Positions 41,748-50,196 are shown, counted from the first letter of the stretch. The stretch is DNA of 64,000 nucleotides from Streptomyces viridochromogenes DSM 40736 (GCF_000158955.1 NZ_GG657757.1:437164-501163); one strand, 5' to 3'. Notes: generated by a model not told the origin, from the sequence alone. Made by a program: numbers and translations.

Positions 41748-42241
41748 TTCGTGCGGGCCTCTCCGAGGTGTTTCTCGAACGGCAGCGGGCCGATGGTCTC
41801 CGGGTCGGCGTCCGTGTCGAACAGGGGGGTGTAGCCGGTGGTGAGGTAGAGGCCACGGGCCTCGGGCTGGCGCGGACCGGTGGTGAGGTAGATCCGCCGG
41901 TAGCCACGGAGGGCCGCCGCGGCCTCCAGCTCGGCGACGACGCGCCGGGCCAGTCCGCGCCGCCGGTGGGCGGAGTGCGTCCAGATCCGCTTCAGTTCGG
42001 CGGTGCCCAGGTCGTACCGGCGGAAGGCGCCGCCCGCGACGGGCTCACCGCGCTCCAGGAGCAGCAGGAGGAGACCGCCGTACGGTTCGGTGAACTCCTC
42101 GTCCGGGTAGCGGGCCATCTCGGCGTGCGCGTCCCCGCCGTAGCGTCTGGAGTACTCGTCGCCGAGTTCACGCAGGAGTGGCTCGACGCGGGGGTCGGAG
42201 ACGGGGACGTGCAGGAACGTCAGTTCCGGTGCGGAGGTCAT
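41744..42241 (-). CDS. GNAT family N-acetyltransferase
   Basis: The 165-residue protein has the GNAT core: VAGGAFRRYDLGTAELKRIW, acetyl-CoA pyrophosphate loop SAHRRRGLARRVVAELE, and YLTTGPRQPEARGLYLTTGY. It overlaps both neighbours by four bases, so it is tightly coupled to the SsuD-like monooxygenase and the transporter. In Bacillus the equivalent position in the yxe operon is taken by an N-acetyltransferase that acetylates S-(2-succino)cysteine, so an imported S-substituted cysteine is a plausible substrate. This is inference from gene order. Confidence 0.9.
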   Translation of the reverse strand: MTSAPELTFLHVPVSDPRVEPLLRELGDEYSRRYGGDAHAEMARYPDEEFTEPYGGLLLLLLERGEPVAGGAFRRYDLGTAELKRIWTHSAHRRRGLARRVVAELEAAAALRGYRRIYLTTGPRQPEARGLYLTTGYTPLFDTDADPETIGPLPFEKHLGEARTK

Positions 42242-43374
42242 CCGTGCACCGCCGCCAGGGTCTGTGTCCCGTGGGCCGCACGCTCGGCGTCGCGCTTGGC
42301 GACCTCCTCGCGGACGATCGGGATCACGTGGCGCCCGAAGTCGATGGCGTCGCCCAGCAGGTCGTAGCCGCGGGCGGAGAGGATGTCGACGCCGAGGTCG
42401 TAGTAGTCGAGCAGGGCCTGGGCGACCGTCTCGGGGGTGCCGACCAGGGCGTTGGAGTTGCCCGCGCCGCCGGTGGCGGCGGCCGTCGGGGTCCACAGGG
42501 CGCGGTCGTAGCGCTCCCCCGCCTCGGCGATGGCGATGAGCCGCTGCGAGCCGGTGTTCTGGGGCTGGGCCTGTCCGTTGTGGCGTTTGGTGATCGCCTC
42601 GCCGCGCTCCCTGCGGGCCTTGATCGCACCGACCGTACGGTGGGCCTTATCCCAGGCCAGTTCCTCGGTGGGGGCGATGATCGGGCGGAACGCCACCTGG
42701 ATGCGCGGCACGTCGGTGCGGCCGGCCGCACGGGCTGCCGCCTTCACGGCCTCGATCTGCTCGGCGGTCCTCTCCAGCGGCTCTCCCCAGAGGCAGTAGA
42801 TGTCGGCCTCGGCGCCGCCTGCCGCGTACGCGGCGGGTGACGATCCGCCGAACGACACGTTCGGGCGCGGCTGCTGGACCGGGAAGACGTCGCTGACGAA
42901 GTCGTGGAAGCGGTAGTGCTCGCCCTCGTGGTCGAACGGCTCGTGGGTGGTCCAGATCTTCTTGACGATCCGGATGTACTCGCGGGTGCGGGCGTAGCGC
43001 TCGTCCTTGGTGAGGACGTCGCCCTCGCGGCCCTGTTCCCGGTCGTTGCCGCCGGTGATGAAGTGCACGGTCAGACGGCCCTCGCTGATCTGGTCGAGGG
43101 TCGCGAAGGTCTTGGCGGCGAACGTCGGGTACGAGACGTTCGGCCGGTGGGCGAGGAGGATCTGGAGCCGGTCCAGCCTGCTCGCGATGTAGGCGGCGGC
43201 CGGTGCCGGGTCGGGTGATCCGGAGCCGTAGGCGAACAGCACCCGGTCCCAGCCGTGCTCCTCGTGTGCCCGGGCGAGCCGGAGCGTGTACTCCTTGTCG
43301 AAGGCCGCGCCGGAGCGCGGGGTGATTTCGGAACCGTCGTGGGTCGCGGCGATGCCGAGGAATTCCACGGGCAT
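42238..43374 (-). CDS. SsuD-like FMNH2-dependent monooxygenase
   Basis: The 378-residue protein is a luciferase-fold monooxygenase close to alkanesulfonate monooxygenases: FAYGSGSPDPAPAAAYIASR, LAHRPNVSYPTFAAKTFATL, RLTVHFITGGND, GREGDVLTKDERYARTREYI and PNVSFGGSSPAAYAAGGAEA. It oxidatively cleaves C-S bonds with reduced FMN supplied by a separate reductase, none of which is in the window. It is first in an operon of monooxygenase, GNAT, binding protein, permease and ATPase. AGGAAAGG precedes the ATG, and a promoter candidate lies at 43711-43739. Confidence 0.9.
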   Translation of the reverse strand: MPVEFLGIAATHDGSEITPRSGAAFDKEYTLRLARAHEEHGWDRVLFAYGSGSPDPAPAAAYIASRLDRLQILLAHRPNVSYPTFAAKTFATLDQISEGRLTVHFITGGNDREQGREGDVLTKDERYARTREYIRIVKKIWTTHEPFDHEGEHYRFHDFVSDVFPVQQPRPNVSFGGSSPAAYAAGGAEADIYCLWGEPLERTAEQIEAVKAAARAAGRTDVPRIQVAFRPIIAPTEELAWDKAHRTVGAIKARRERGEAITKRHNGQAQPQNTGSQRLIAIAEAGERYDRALWTPTAAATGGAGNSNALVGTPETVAQALLDYYDLGVDILSARGYDLLGDAIDFGRHVIPIVREEVAKRDAERAAHGTQTLAAVHG

Positions 43375-43710
43375 GGGTACGGCCTTTCCTCAAGTCCTCT
43401 GGCACTGCGCCGCGTTCGTACGCGGGCAGGGCGGGGCAGCCCTCGGCACGGTCGTGTGTGACGGTGCCTCAGGGCGGGGTGATCCGGATGAAGAGCAGGG
43501 GTGATGACGCCGGGGTGCGGGCCCCGGGCGAGGTGGTGCGGCGGCAGCGCGTGTCAGGAAGAGGACTCGGCCCGCTACGGGGGCACCGAGGGAGGGAAGG
43601 GCCGGTCAGACGGCCCGCTGCCGCGTCAGGCGCAACACGCCGCGGACCACACCCGACCGAAGTCGATGTGGCCACGGGTGACCAGGCGCTGCTCGGCATT
43701 CATGTGACTA

Positions 43711-43739
43711 ATTGAGCAGGACAACTCGCTCCTCGTCAA
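43711..43739 (-). promoter_or_regulatory. Promoter candidate for the monooxygenase-transporter operon
   Basis: On the minus strand TTGACG (43739-43734) and CTCAAT (43716-43711) are spaced by 17 bases, matching vegetative promoters. Confidence 0.5.
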
Positions 43740-43785
43740 CTGCGGCTCGGATCCCGGACGCGAGGTGAGCGGTTCCCGCGTCCGG

Positions 43786-43816
43786 TTGACACCGCTGGGC
43801 GTCCCACCCTTACCAT
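43786..43816 (+). promoter_or_regulatory. Promoter candidate for the rightward sulfur operon
   Basis: TTGACA (43786-43791) is a consensus -35; TACCAT (43811-43816) follows after 19 bases as a possible -10. The permease start is 100 bases downstream. Confidence 0.5.
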
Positions 43817-43915
43817 CGGCGGCACCGCGTTGAGGGACGCGGCGAGCGTGATGACGCCGAAGCCGGGCTCCGGCCCCGTGCCCACGCCGCGTTTTCCTCC
43901 CCTGGAGAGCCCCTG

Positions 43916-44935
43916 ATGGCCTCGCCGTCCGATCTCACCAACGCCCTTCATGACTCCGCGCCCGCACCGTCCCCGGGCGGCGCGAAGACCTCCGGCCGGG
44001 CCCCGGGTCCCGAGACCGGGCCGGGCAAGGATCTCCCGCGGATCGTGCCGCGCCGGCGCATCGGCCGCCTGCTGTCCGCCGCCGTCGCGCTGCTGCTCTT
44101 CGCGATGGTGGTGAACTCCGTCGTCCGCAACCGTGCCTTCCAGTGGGACGTGGTCGGCGGTTACTTCACCAGTGCCGCCGTGCTCGACGGGCTGCTGCTC
44201 ACGCTGTGGCTGACCGGGCTCGTGATGGTGCTCGGCTTTCTGCTCGGCATTCCGCTGGCCGTGATGCGGCTGTCCGCCAACCCGGTGCTGAGCACGCTGA
44301 GTTGGGGCTTCGTGTGGATCTTCCGGTCCACTCCCCTGCTGGTGCAGCTGCTGTTCTGGTTCAACATCGGCGCGCTCTACCCGACGCTCGGCCTCGGCAT
44401 CCCGTTCGGCCCTCAGTTCGTCACCGTCAAGACCGTCAACCTGCTCGGACCGGCCCTCACGGCCGTCATCGGCCTGACTCTTCACGAGGCCGCCTACGCC
44501 GCCGAAGTGGTGCGCGGCGGCATCCTCTCGGTGGACTCCGGGCAGACGGAGGCCGCCCAGGCCCTCGGGATCGGCAGGGCGCGCACCCTGCGCCGGATCG
44601 TCGTGCCGCAGGCGATGCGCTCGATCGTCCCGACCGCCGGCAACATGCTGATCGGCACCCTGAAGGGCACGAGCATCGTCAGCGTGCTGGCCGTGCACGA
44701 CCTGCTGTACTCGGTGCAACTGGTCTACAACCAGACGTACCAGGTCATCCCGCTGCTGGTGGTGGCCACGCTCTGGTACATCGCCGTCACCACCGTGCTC
44801 AGCGTGGGGCAGTTCTACGTCGAGCGCCACTACGCCCGCGGGGCCGCGCGGGCCCTGCCGCCCACACCGGTGCAGCGGTTGCGGGCCCGGCTGGCCGCGT
44901 ACCGTCTTTCCCTGCGTTCCCTATCGAATTACTAG
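43916..44935 (+). CDS. Amino-acid-type ABC transporter permease
   Basis: The 339-residue permease has a 45-residue Pro/Gly-rich N-terminal extension, then five or six helices with GFVWIFRSTPLLVQLLFWFN, the EAA loop ALGIGRARTLRRIVVPQAMR and NMLIGTLKGTSIVSVL. It is a paralog of the leftward permease. GGAGAG lies about 9 bases before the ATG. No ATPase or binding protein is on this strand, so it must use those of the divergent operon. Confidence 0.92.
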   Translation: MASPSDLTNALHDSAPAPSPGGAKTSGRAPGPETGPGKDLPRIVPRRRIGRLLSAAVALLLFAMVVNSVVRNRAFQWDVVGGYFTSAAVLDGLLLTLWLTGLVMVLGFLLGIPLAVMRLSANPVLSTLSWGFVWIFRSTPLLVQLLFWFNIGALYPTLGLGIPFGPQFVTVKTVNLLGPALTAVIGLTLHEAAYAAEVVRGGILSVDSGQTEAAQALGIGRARTLRRIVVPQAMRSIVPTAGNMLIGTLKGTSIVSVLAVHDLLYSVQLVYNQTYQVIPLLVVATLWYIAVTTVLSVGQFYVERHYARGAARALPPTPVQRLRARLAAYRLSLRSLSNY

Positions 44936-44942
44936 GAAAGTA

Positions 44943-44972
44943 TTGACGGGGCCTTGCGCTGCTGCGCAGGAT
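44943..44972 (+). promoter_or_regulatory. Promoter candidate before the SfnB-like gene
   Basis: TTGACG (44943-44948) and CAGGAT (44967-44972) are 18 bases apart, 41 bases before the ATG. It begins eight bases after the permease stop, so the SfnB-like gene could be expressed independently. Confidence 0.5.
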
Positions 44973-45013
44973 GAAGCGCGTGCCCCACACACCTATGTGA
45001 GGAGACCTCAGCC

Positions 45014-46243
45014 ATGGGCGTTGCCCCTGCGCCGTCCGGCTCCGACTCGAAGCTCGAGCGGACCGGACCGGGGAGCGCGCACTGGCTGCGCGTGGCCCGT
45101 GAGACCGCGGACGACCTGGCCACGGACGCGGTCACCAGGGAGCAGGCGGGCAAGCCCCCGTTCGACGAGGTGTCGCGGCTGCGCGAGTCGGGGCTGCTGA
45201 CGCTCCTCGTACCGGCCGGGCTCGGGGGCGGGGGCGGGGACTGGAGCACGGCGTACGCGGTGGTCCGGGAGATCGCGGCGGCCGACGGCGCGATCGGCCA
45301 ACTGCTCGGCTGTCACTACGTCATGTCGTGGAGTGCCCGGTTCCTCACCGAGCCCGATCTCGCGGTCCGGCTGGAGCAGCGGTCCACCGCGGAGCAGTGG
45401 TGCTGGGGTGGTGGTCTGGCACGCCAGGAACCGGCTCTGACGATCGCAAGGAACGCGACGGGGTACGTGCTGAACGGCCGGCAGAGCTATGCCGCCGGTG
45501 CCCTGGTCGCCGACCGTCTCACCGTGCGAGCGGTGCGGGCCGACACCGGCGAGCCACTGGCCCTCGTGGTAGACCCCGCTCTTCCGGGCGTGTTGACGGA
45601 CGGTGACGCCGATCCGTTCGGCCAGCGGCTCGCGGCCGGCGGCAGCGTGGAGTTCGACGCCGTGCCCGTCAGCGCGCACGACGTCCTGGGCTCGCTCGCC
45701 GCCGACGAGGACGTCCTGTCGCCCCTGACGTCGATGGTGTCACCGGTGGGGCGTCTCCTCTCGGTGCAGCTTCGTCTCGGCATGGCGGAAGGAGTCCTGG
45801 CCGAGGCCCGCGAGTACAGCAGGACCGGACTCTCCCACTGGCACCCCGACTGGCCGGTCGGCTCGCCGCAGGACCCGCAGGTGCTGACCGCGTACGGGGA
45901 ACTCACGGTGCTGACCCGCTCCGCGTCCGCCCTCGCCGACCAGGCGCGGCAAGCCGTGCTCGACGGGCTGGCCCGCGGCGAGGACCTCGGCTACGAGGAG
46001 TACGCGGAGATCTCCGTCCTCGTGGCCATGGCCGAAGCCGCCGCCTCCAAGGCCGCGCAGGAGTCCACCGCCCGCGCCCTCGACATCATCGGCGCACGCT
46101 CGGCGTCCGCACGGCTGGGCTTCGACCGCTTCTGGCGCAACGCCCGTACCCACACGCTGTACGAGCCCGTCGCCCACCGGCTCCGCGATGTCGGGGACTA
46201 CTTCCTCAACGGCGCGCACCCTCCGTTCGTCCTCCCCGTCTGA
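45014..46243 (+). CDS. SfnB/DszC-like flavin-dependent sulfur acquisition oxidoreductase
   Basis: The 409-residue protein has the acyl-CoA dehydrogenase fold but lacks the C-terminal NEIQ/GGT signature of true dehydrogenases. It carries IAAADGAIGQLLGCHYVMSW, GGGLARQEPALTIARNATGY and LDIIGARSASARLGFDRFWR, then NARTHTLYEPVAHRLRDVGD, the end typical of DszC/SfnC-SfnB monooxygenases. These use FMNH2 and oxygen on organosulfur compounds. TGAGGAGA precedes the ATG. It follows the permease and complements the SsuD-like enzyme across the divergent promoter. Confidence 0.87.
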   Translation: MGVAPAPSGSDSKLERTGPGSAHWLRVARETADDLATDAVTREQAGKPPFDEVSRLRESGLLTLLVPAGLGGGGGDWSTAYAVVREIAAADGAIGQLLGCHYVMSWSARFLTEPDLAVRLEQRSTAEQWCWGGGLARQEPALTIARNATGYVLNGRQSYAAGALVADRLTVRAVRADTGEPLALVVDPALPGVLTDGDADPFGQRLAAGGSVEFDAVPVSAHDVLGSLAADEDVLSPLTSMVSPVGRLLSVQLRLGMAEGVLAEAREYSRTGLSHWHPDWPVGSPQDPQVLTAYGELTVLTRSASALADQARQAVLDGLARGEDLGYEEYAEISVLVAMAEAAASKAAQESTARALDIIGARSASARLGFDRFWRNARTHTLYEPVAHRLRDVGDYFLNGAHPPFVLPV

Positions 46244-46250
46244 CCGGCCG

Positions 46251-46278
46251 CCGGCGGGCCCCGCGGTGGTCCCGCCGG
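46251..46278. terminator. Hairpin terminator between convergent genes
   Basis: CCGGCGGG (46251-46258) pairs with CCCGCCGG (46271-46278) across 12 bases, between the SfnB-like gene and the efflux-pump remnant. Confidence 0.5.
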
Positions 46279-46279
46279 G

Positions 46280-46495
46280 TCAGGCGCCTGCCTCGACGCG
46301 CGGAGGAGTTCCGTTCCCGGCCTCCTCGGAGAGCCGCTCCATGCCGCTGGTGGTCTTCAGCGGCTTCTCCTTGATGAACAGCACGGCGACCAGTGCGAGC
46401 GCCGCGAAGGGCGTGGCGACGAGGAAGAGTTCGGCCGTGGCGACCCCGTAGGCGTGCTCCACGATGTCCCGCATCGGCGCCGGCAGGGCGCTCAT
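46280..46495 (-). pseudogene. C-terminal remnant of a DHA2-type MFS efflux pump
   Basis: The open frame encodes 71 residues: LPAPMRDIVEHAYGVATAEL, FLVATPFAALALVAVLFIKE and KPLKTTSGMERLSEEAGN. This is the last helix and tail of EmrB/QacA-like transporters, where the family normally has about 500 residues and 14 helices. The preceding 13 helices are absent; the DNA between here and the LysR gene is only 44 bases. A GGGGAG site precedes the ATG, so a short peptide could be made, but transport is not possible. Confidence 0.75.
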
Positions 46496-46539
46496 GTCGG
46501 GCACTCCCCTTACGCGAAGATGCAGACTCCGCAGAAACC

Positions 46540-47496
46540 TCAGCTGCGCCGGACCGCGCCGAGCTGGGCCCGGTGCAGGCCGGGGGCGGCGAACCGCTGC
46601 GCCACCGTGCGCAGGACCTGGGCCATCGCCTGGGCGGGAGGGGGTGGCGGGGCCGGGGCCGCGGCGCGGGCGAGGAGGATCCGGCGGGTGGGGGCGGGCA
46701 CATCGGAGGCGAAAGGCAGCAGCCGGACGTCGCTGCGGCGGCTGGTGAGCGCCAGGCGGGGCGCGAGGGCGATGCCGAGCCCGGCGGCGACCATGGCCTG
46801 CGCCTCCTGGTAGTCGTGCGAGGAGTACGCGATCCGCGGCTCGAATCCCGCCTGGCGACAGCTGCGGCGAAGGACGTCCGCGACGGGGTGGTTGTCGGCA
46901 CGGATGATCCACTCCTGGTCGGCGAGGTCACCGAGACGCACGGAGGGATGGGTGCGCAGGGGTGAGTCGGCGGGGACGACCAGCACCGTCGGGTCGTCCA
47001 GGAGGTGGGTGAGGGCGAGCGCCGGATCGTCGAGGCGGTTCCACTCGTAGTCCCAGAGCAGTCCCTGGTCCGCCTCACCCGTGTGCAGCATCTCGCGGAG
47101 CTCCGCGAGGACACCGGCGCGTACCTCGATGCGGATTCCGGCGTGGCGGCGACGGAAGCGGGTGAGGGCGAGCGGCAGCAGGGACGCGCTCGCCGTGGGG
47201 AAGGAACCGAGCCGCAGTGTGCCCTGGTCGAGGGCGGTGAAGGAGTCCAGGTCGGCCTGGGCGGCGCGCAGTTCGCGGCGGATCGCCTGTCCGCGTCCGG
47301 CCAGCGCGGCACCCGCCGGTGTGGGACGGATGCCCCGCGGCAGCCGCTCGAGCAGGGGTTGCCCGGCCTCCCGCTCCAGCAGGGACATCTGCTGGGAGGC
47401 GGCGGAGGTGGTCATGCCCAGCGCCTCCGCGGCAGCGGTGAGCGAGCCCCGTTCGATGGCCTCGGTGAGCAGCAGCAGACGACGCACATTCAACAT
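46540..47496 (-). CDS. LysR-family transcriptional regulator
   Basis: The 318-residue protein has an N-terminal LysR helix-turn-helix (RRLLLLTEAIERGSLTAAAE, TTSAASQQMSLLEREAGQPL) and a two-lobed effector domain from about 90 (LRLGSFPTASASLLPLALTR, MVAAGLGIALAPRLAL). The ATG at 47494-47496 is nine bases from a perfect palindrome (47506-47520) in the divergent promoter region. By position it should regulate the PrpF and dicarboxylate carrier genes, with a small carboxylate as likely co-inducer. An upstream in-frame extension is rejected because it crosses this operator. Confidence 0.93.
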   Translation of the reverse strand: MLNVRRLLLLTEAIERGSLTAAAEALGMTTSAASQQMSLLEREAGQPLLERLPRGIRPTPAGAALAGRGQAIRRELRAAQADLDSFTALDQGTLRLGSFPTASASLLPLALTRFRRRHAGIRIEVRAGVLAELREMLHTGEADQGLLWDYEWNRLDDPALALTHLLDDPTVLVVPADSPLRTHPSVRLGDLADQEWIIRADNHPVADVLRRSCRQAGFEPRIAYSSHDYQEAQAMVAAGLGIALAPRLALTSRRSDVRLLPFASDVPAPTRRILLARAAAPAPPPPPAQAMAQVLRTVAQRFAAPGLHRAQLGAVRRS

Positions 47497-47505
47497 GCCG
47501 ACGAC

Positions 47506-47520
47506 TTTAGCTGAGCTAAA
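47506..47520. promoter_or_regulatory. LysR-type operator palindrome
   Basis: TTTAGCTGAGCTAAA is a perfect 15-base palindrome (odd centre) of the T-N11-A LysR form, nine bases from the lysR start. It probably mediates autorepression. A second, weaker dyad GCGAAC-N7-GTTCGC lies at 47531-47549, nearer to the divergent operon. Confidence 0.65.
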
Positions 47521-47658
47521 CCCAGGTGAAGCGAACTGCGATTGTTCGCAAGGCACGCCTCTGCGAAGGTCTCGGCAATCACCGGCGCGGTTCACCGGCA
47601 CGCAACGTGCCCGTGGCCGCCCGGCCCCCTCCCTGTTGATCAAGGAAGAGCCTCAGAC

Positions 47659-48780
47659 GTGCACATTCCCGCGACCCTGGTACGTGGCGGCACCAGCAAG
47701 TGCTGGCTGTTCAACCAGGTCGATGTCCCCACTGACCGCAGCGAGCTGGAGAAGCTGCTGGTCGCCGCGTACGGCGCCGCCGACCCGGTGGAGCTGGACG
47801 GGGTGGGCGGGGCGACCCCCACCACCTCGAAGGCGGCGGTCGTCAGCGCCTCCCCCGAGCCCGGCGTCGACGTCGACTACCTGTTCGCCCAGGTCGGTAT
47901 CGGCACCGGCTCGGTGGAGTGGACGAGCAACTGCGGCAACTGCGCCACCGGCGTCGCCCTCTACGCGGCGGCGAAGGGCATGGTGCCGATCGCCGGCGAC
48001 CGGACGCGCGTGGTCATGCGCAACACCAACACCGGCACGGTCCTCGAAGGGCTCGTGGACACCACCGGAGGGGTGGTGCAGCACTTCGGCCGGCAGACCG
48101 TACCGGGCACCCGCGCGGGCGGCGTGGCCGTAGGCCTCACCTTCCGCGACCCCGCCGGAGGCACCACCGGTCTGCTGTTCCCCACCGGCGAGAGCGCACA
48201 GGAACTGCGGGTCGACGCCGCCGAGCCGACGCGGGTGAGCATGGTGGACGCCGGAGCCCCGGTCGTCCTCGTCGACGCCATCCACGCGGGGCGGACCGGG
48301 GCCGAGTCACCGGAGCGGCTGCGCGCCGACGTGCCCTGGCTGCGCGCCGTCCGTCATGCCGCCGCACCTCTGATGGGTCTGCTCCAGCCGGGTCAGGAAC
48401 CGGGAGACGCGGTGCCCAAGGCAGGCCTGGCCGGTCCCCCGGTCGCGTACACCACCACGCTCGGCGAGCGCGTGGCGGCCGAGGACTACGACGTCTCGGT
48501 GCGCATGCTCACCATGAACGCCCCGCACCCTGCGATCGGCCTGACCTCCGCCGTCGCGGTCGCGGCGGCGGGGCTGGCGGCGGACTCCGTCGTGTCCCGG
48601 GCCGCGAGCGGCCGGGCCGGCGAGTGGCTGCGTCTGGGCACTCCCGCCGGCGTGGTCGCGGTCCGCTGTTCCGATGTGCGCGAGGGCCTGCCGCGGCGGG
48701 TCACCGTGCAGCGCGCGGCGCGGCTGCTCGCCGACGCCCGCATCTACGTCCCGGACACAGGCGCGCCGCGCGCCGCCTGA
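47659..48780 (+). CDS. PrpF-family isomerase/tautomerase
   Basis: The 373-residue protein is PrpF-like: HIPATLVRGGTSKCWLF near the start, TSNCGNCATGVALYAAAKGM with the family's Cys-Gly-Asn, and LTMNAPHPAIGLTSAVAVAA near the end. Members isomerise double bonds of aconitate, methylaconitate, oxalomesaconate or methylitaconate by proton shift, using a diaminopimelate epimerase-like fold. The GTG start follows AAGGAAGAG. With the adjacent carrier it suggests uptake and use of an unsaturated di- or tricarboxylate; which one is not decidable. Confidence 0.88.
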   Translation: MHIPATLVRGGTSKCWLFNQVDVPTDRSELEKLLVAAYGAADPVELDGVGGATPTTSKAAVVSASPEPGVDVDYLFAQVGIGTGSVEWTSNCGNCATGVALYAAAKGMVPIAGDRTRVVMRNTNTGTVLEGLVDTTGGVVQHFGRQTVPGTRAGGVAVGLTFRDPAGGTTGLLFPTGESAQELRVDAAEPTRVSMVDAGAPVVLVDAIHAGRTGAESPERLRADVPWLRAVRHAAAPLMGLLQPGQEPGDAVPKAGLAGPPVAYTTTLGERVAAEDYDVSVRMLTMNAPHPAIGLTSAVAVAAAGLAADSVVSRAASGRAGEWLRLGTPAGVVAVRCSDVREGLPRRVTVQRAARLLADARIYVPDTGAPRAA

Positions 48781-48885
48781 ACCCGCGACGAACGTCACCT
48801 CGGGCCGCGGTCCCCCAGCCGTCCGCCCCGGGATACCTTGCGCCCCCGGGGCGCACCACCCGTCCCCACCGCACCAAGGACAATG

Positions 48886-50139
48886 ATGTCTGCTGAAGTG
48901 ATATCCGTAGGAGCGCTGCTGGTGATGTTCGTGGTCGGCACCGTGCTGCCGATCAATCTGGGCATCCTCGCCTTCGTCGCCACCTTCGCGGTCGGCACCG
49001 CCTCGCTCGGCCTCACCGAGGACGAGATCTTCGAGGGGTTCCCGGCCGACCTCTTCGTGACCATCGTCGGCGTCACCTACCTGTTCTCCGTGGCCCGCCG
49101 CAACGGCACCATCGACTGGCTCGTCGCCGCCGGAGTACGCCTGGTGCGCGGGAAGGTCTCGCTCATCCCGTGGGTGCTGTTCCTGGTGGCGGCGCTGTTG
49201 ACGGCGTTCGGCACCTTCACCCCGGCCGCCGTCGCCATCCTCGCGCCGATCGGCATGAACTTCGCCTACCGCTACAAGCTCAACCCCTTGGTCGTCGGCA
49301 TGATGGTGATCAGCGGCGGGCACGCGGGCGCGTTCTCCCCGGTCGCCGTCTCCGGCGCGCTGGTGCTCGGCCTGGTCGACAAGACCGGTCTGCACGTCTC
49401 CCCCCTGGCGTTGTTCAGTGCCAGCTTCCTGATCAACGTGGTGCTGTCCGTGATCACCTACGCGCTGCTCGCCAAGCGGCCCGCCCCGTTGGCGGAGGAG
49501 GCCGCCGAGCGAAGCGACGACGAGGACGTCACCGTCTCGGGCCGGCCCGACTGGCGGCAGGGGCTCACCCTCGCGGCTCTCGTCGCCCTGGTCGTCGGCG
49601 CGCTCGCCTTCCATCTGGAGATCGGTTTCCTGGCCCTCGCGGCCGGCGCTCTGCTGGCCCTGGTGGACATGAAGCGGCAGGAGAGGGCCGTGGACGGCGT
49701 CAGCTGGTCCACCCTGCTGCTGGTCGCGGGCATGATGACGTACATCGCGATGCTGGAGAAGGCCGGCGTCATCGAGGAGATCTCCGAACACGCGGCCCGC
49801 CTGGGCGCCCCGGTCGTCGTCGCCCTGCTGCTGTGTTTCACCGTGGCCATCACCTCGGCCTTCGCCTCCTCCACCGCGATCCTCACCGCGATCATCCCCA
49901 TCGCGGTGCCGCTGCTGCTCTCCAGCCACCTCAGCGCCGCCGGTCTGATCGCCGCTCTCGCCGTCTCCACGACGATCGTCGACACGTCCCCCTTCTCGAC
50001 CAACGGCGCACTCGTCCTGAGCAACGCCCGCGGGGTGGACAGCCGCCGCTTCTACCGCCAGATCATCAGCTACACCGGCGGCATCGTGGCCCTCGGCCCG
50101 GTCGTCGCCTGGGGCGCCCTGGTCCTGCCCTGGTCATAG
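48886..50139 (+). CDS. MatC/SLC13-like dicarboxylate carrier
   Basis: The 417-residue protein has about eleven membrane helices. The N-terminal VISVGALLVMFVVGTVLPIN, ILAFVATFAVG and FVTIVGVTYLFSVARRNGT match the MatC N-terminal dicarboxylate-carrier family, and the two-fold ion-transporter layout has repeat hairpins AAVAILAPIGMNFAY and SSTAILTAIIPIAVPLL. AAGGA suits the second of two adjacent ATG codons, at 48886, five bases away. It lies 105 bases after prpF and presumably imports that enzyme's substrate. Confidence 0.85.
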   Translation: MSAEVISVGALLVMFVVGTVLPINLGILAFVATFAVGTASLGLTEDEIFEGFPADLFVTIVGVTYLFSVARRNGTIDWLVAAGVRLVRGKVSLIPWVLFLVAALLTAFGTFTPAAVAILAPIGMNFAYRYKLNPLVVGMMVISGGHAGAFSPVAVSGALVLGLVDKTGLHVSPLALFSASFLINVVLSVITYALLAKRPAPLAEEAAERSDDEDVTVSGRPDWRQGLTLAALVALVVGALAFHLEIGFLALAAGALLALVDMKRQERAVDGVSWSTLLLVAGMMTYIAMLEKAGVIEEISEHAARLGAPVVVALLLCFTVAITSAFASSTAILTAIIPIAVPLLLSSHLSAAGLIAALAVSTTIVDTSPFSTNGALVLSNARGVDSRRFYRQIISYTGGIVALGPVVAWGALVLPWS

Positions 50140-50167
50140 CGTCCTCGCGCACGCCTGTGCCGCATGT

Positions 50168-50196
50168 GCGTCCGGCAGACACCGTCTGCCGGACGC
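50168..50196. terminator. Bidirectional terminator hairpin
   Basis: A perfect 13-bp stem (50168-50180 with 50184-50196, arms GCGTCCGGCAGAC) has a three-base ACC loop, between the convergent carrier and phosphatase genes. It abuts the phosphatase stop codon directly. Confidence 0.8.

Larger units (their letters stand above)
43375..43915. other. Divergent regulatory region of the sulfur locus
   Basis: About 540 bases without a convincing gene. It contains one promoter candidate for each direction (43711-43739 minus; 43786-43816 plus), only 46 bases apart. The segment between them includes GAGCAGGACAACTCGCTC, a dyad with GAGC/GCTC ends that could bind a shared regulator. The minus-strand leader would be about 340 bases long, which is unusual; I see no riboswitch I can name in it. 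Confidence 0.5.

Noticed and set aside
43615..43640. Second copy of the MITE terminal repeat (GCTGCCGCGTCAGGCGCAAC)
   Set aside because: Resemblance is limited to about 14 scattered positions, with no inverted partner nearby.
43375..43710. Riboswitch or T-box in the long leader of the sulfur operon
   Set aside because: No conserved SAM-riboswitch or T-box elements are visible, and the transcript start is not certain.
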